Source: Thermoguttaceae bacterium
GTDB lineage: Bacteria; Planctomycetota; Planctomycetia; Pirellulales; Thermoguttaceae
Direction of reading: 5' to 3'
NCBI GenBank assembly: GCA_028695865.1
Contig: JAQVID010000017.1
Span: 1 to 15,633 of the forward strand
Length of the DNA stretch: 15,633 bases
Below are positions 15,201-15,633 of the stretch, in pieces (position 1 is the first letter of the stretch; each line of letters starts with the position of its first letter). The notes below the pieces were generated by a model, which did not search any database, was not told the origin of the DNA, and saw only the letters and a program-made list of their open reading frames with translations. The position numbers and the translations under genes are program-made.

Positions 15201-15633
15201 GAATGACCAGTTTTTTGTCGCCAAGCTTACGACGTTTGGCAGGGAGCGGAATGCGTTCCTCTCCGAGTAAATACTTCGTCGTAAGACTTTCGGTATGCTT
15301 TTGCTTGAGTACATCAGCAACAGTACCGTTAGCGACGATGCGACCGCCGTGCTGTCCTGGTCCCGGTCCGAAATCGACCAAATAATCCGCGGCAAGCATG
15401 GTATCTTCGTCGTGCTCGACGACGACCACGGTATTACCCAAATCGCGCAGGCTGGCAAGCGTATCGATCAAGCGTTGATTGTCGCGCGGATGAAGACCAA
15501 TGGACGGTTCGTCCAGTACATACAGAACGCCGACCAATCCACTGCCGATCTGACCCGCCAGCCGAATGCGTTGCAGCTCGCCGCCGGAAAGCGTCGGTGC
15601 CGTGCGGCCCAAAGAAAGATAATCCAGTCCCAC
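12226..15633 (-). CDS. uvrA: Duplicated (giant) UvrA, excinuclease ABC subunit A; 5' partial at the window edge
   Basis: The visible 1,135 residues are internal and C-terminal; the first codon seen (GTG) is not a start. In order: the end of unit 1 half I (signature LSGGELQRIRLA 15-26, Walker B DEPSIGLHPRD); unit 1 half II (Walker A GVSGSGKSS 169-177, zinc finger C268/C271/C291/C294, signature LSGGEAQRIKLA 359-370, LYLLDEPTTGLH); a Lys/Ser-rich linker (about 471-500); and unit 2 half I (Walker A GPSGSGKTS 535-543, zinc finger C766/C769/C790/C793, signature LSGGESQRIRLA 1008-1019, Walker B D1034/E1035). Spacing from Walker A to signature matches full-length UvrA halves, so the UvrB-binding and insertion domains should be present. 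Two UvrA units in series are known in Chlamydiae. Here the fourth ATPase half is on the next ORF, which starts at this stop codon. UvrA finds bulky DNA lesions and loads UvrB. Confidence 0.95.
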   Translation of the reverse strand: MGLDYLSLGRTAPTLSGGELQRIRLAGQIGSGLVGVLYVLDEPSIGLHPRDNQRLIDTLASLRDLGNTVVVVEHDEDTMLAADYLVDFGPGPGQHGGRIVANGTVADVLKQKHTESLTTKYLLGEERIPLPAKRRKLGDKKLVIRGATHNNLKNIDVEIPLGGIVCVTGVSGSGKSSLVDDILLETLMRDLNHGNGNPGKYESITGLKYLDKLIAIDQSPIGRTPRSNPATYIKLFDEIRKLFSELPESRQKGFQPGRFSFNVSGGRCEACEGNGAKKLEMDFLADVWVTCPACGGHRFNQDTLSVRYKGMSIDQVLDMDVETALKHFANIPRIKHKLQTLYDVGLRYMKLGQPSPSLSGGEAQRIKLARELVKKSTGKTLYLLDEPTTGLHFADIRMLIDILENFADAGNTVLVVEHNLDVVKVADWIIDMGPEGGAAGGYVIAQGTPEQIMENPASHTGAALKQFLDRQKLTKKELLAKVAKTKSKTKRKSKSAATDDVFRVDGAIVARNVQEHNLRGVTVSIPRDAVTVCCGPSGSGKTSLAMDTIYAEGQRRYVESLSSYARQFLGQMQKPKVDQISGISPAIAIEQKTSGHSPRSTVGTVTEIYDYLRVLFARLGVQYCPDCNIPIGTQSTDEIVARVLLYPDNLRIMLVAPLETDSNTDYAKLWKKLQSQGFLRVRIDGTTCRLGDVPEIDRKRRHDIEVVVDRLHLKNEEEKRTLRSRIAGSVETVLSLSQGLLKIVRADESQPEPSWETELLSRHLSCTRCGRGFEPLTPHHFSFNSPLGWCPHCEGLGVTRGTSPTHMLRDPELTLRQGALSLWNPENSPMSLALLLALSRQTEIPVDVPFEQLDARFRRLLFHGAGDRWFDVLSTDLEQARGLKPAGSKKLLFRFQYKGLYPSVEEAARLVPSFRGRLEYQVEETECSVCLGSRLRDDVSAVRFLGLTMDQICRKPLGELLRFFDEWTPNDMEKKVAEDLINEVHNRLAFLVDVGLDYLTLARPAASLSGGESQRIRLAAQIGSGLVGVLYVLDEPTTGLHPRDNKRLIGAMEKLRALGNTLLVVEHDREMISSADYVIDFGPGAGKEGGLVVAEGTPTDLADNSESVTGGYLSGAKSIPIPSNRRISAPGKKTK

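Overview
The window is about 15.6 kb of bacterial DNA with moderate GC. It carries five complete plus-strand genes, then two overlapping minus-strand genes that meet them tail to tail. The best clue to the organism is the uvrA locus. It encodes a duplicated UvrA (two complete UvrA units in series), an arrangement known from Chlamydiae and, from memory, from Planctomycetes. A c-haem histidine kinase, a secreted GH78-type rhamnosidase and a secreted SGNH esterase also fit a polysaccharide-degrading planctomycete or other PVC-superphylum bacterium. This placement is an inference; no marker in the window proves it.

Layout, left to right. (1) 117-2607: a membrane-anchored PH-domain protein, then 25 bp later a two-TM histidine kinase with a CXXCH haem site in its periplasmic sensor, probably one operon. 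(2) 2608-2983: an intergenic region filled by three near-identical 100-bp tandem repeats, each holding two potential hairpins. (3) 2984-5482: a secreted alpha-L-rhamnosidase-like enzyme with the full set of GH78 acidic residues. (4) 5483-7086: a promoter-like sequence and a hairpin, then tyrS (tyrosyl-tRNA synthetase), closed by a clear intrinsic terminator. (5) 7164-9954: a near-consensus sigma-70 promoter whose -10 lies inside a perfect 7-8-7 dyad, then a secreted SGNH/GDSL hydrolase and, 35 bp on, a class-I O-methyltransferase. (6) 9943-10044: six 17-bp tandem repeats, the first of which is the 3' end of the methyltransferase gene. (7) 10097-15633, minus strand: the duplicated UvrA, split into two ORFs by an ATGA stop/start overlap. 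The upstream ORF runs off the right edge.

How the genes may work together. The PH protein and the haem kinase form a membrane/sensory pair; no response regulator is in view. The rhamnosidase and the SGNH hydrolase are both exported and could act on the same rhamnose-containing, acylated plant polysaccharides, but tyrS and its terminator separate them, so they are not one operon. TyrS and UvrA are housekeeping functions. The most unusual feature is the uvrA locus: the second UvrA unit is cut exactly in the linker between its two ATPase halves, and the detached half carries a C-terminal extension of about 350 residues that I do not recognise. I found no tRNA, rRNA, insertion sequence or CRISPR array.
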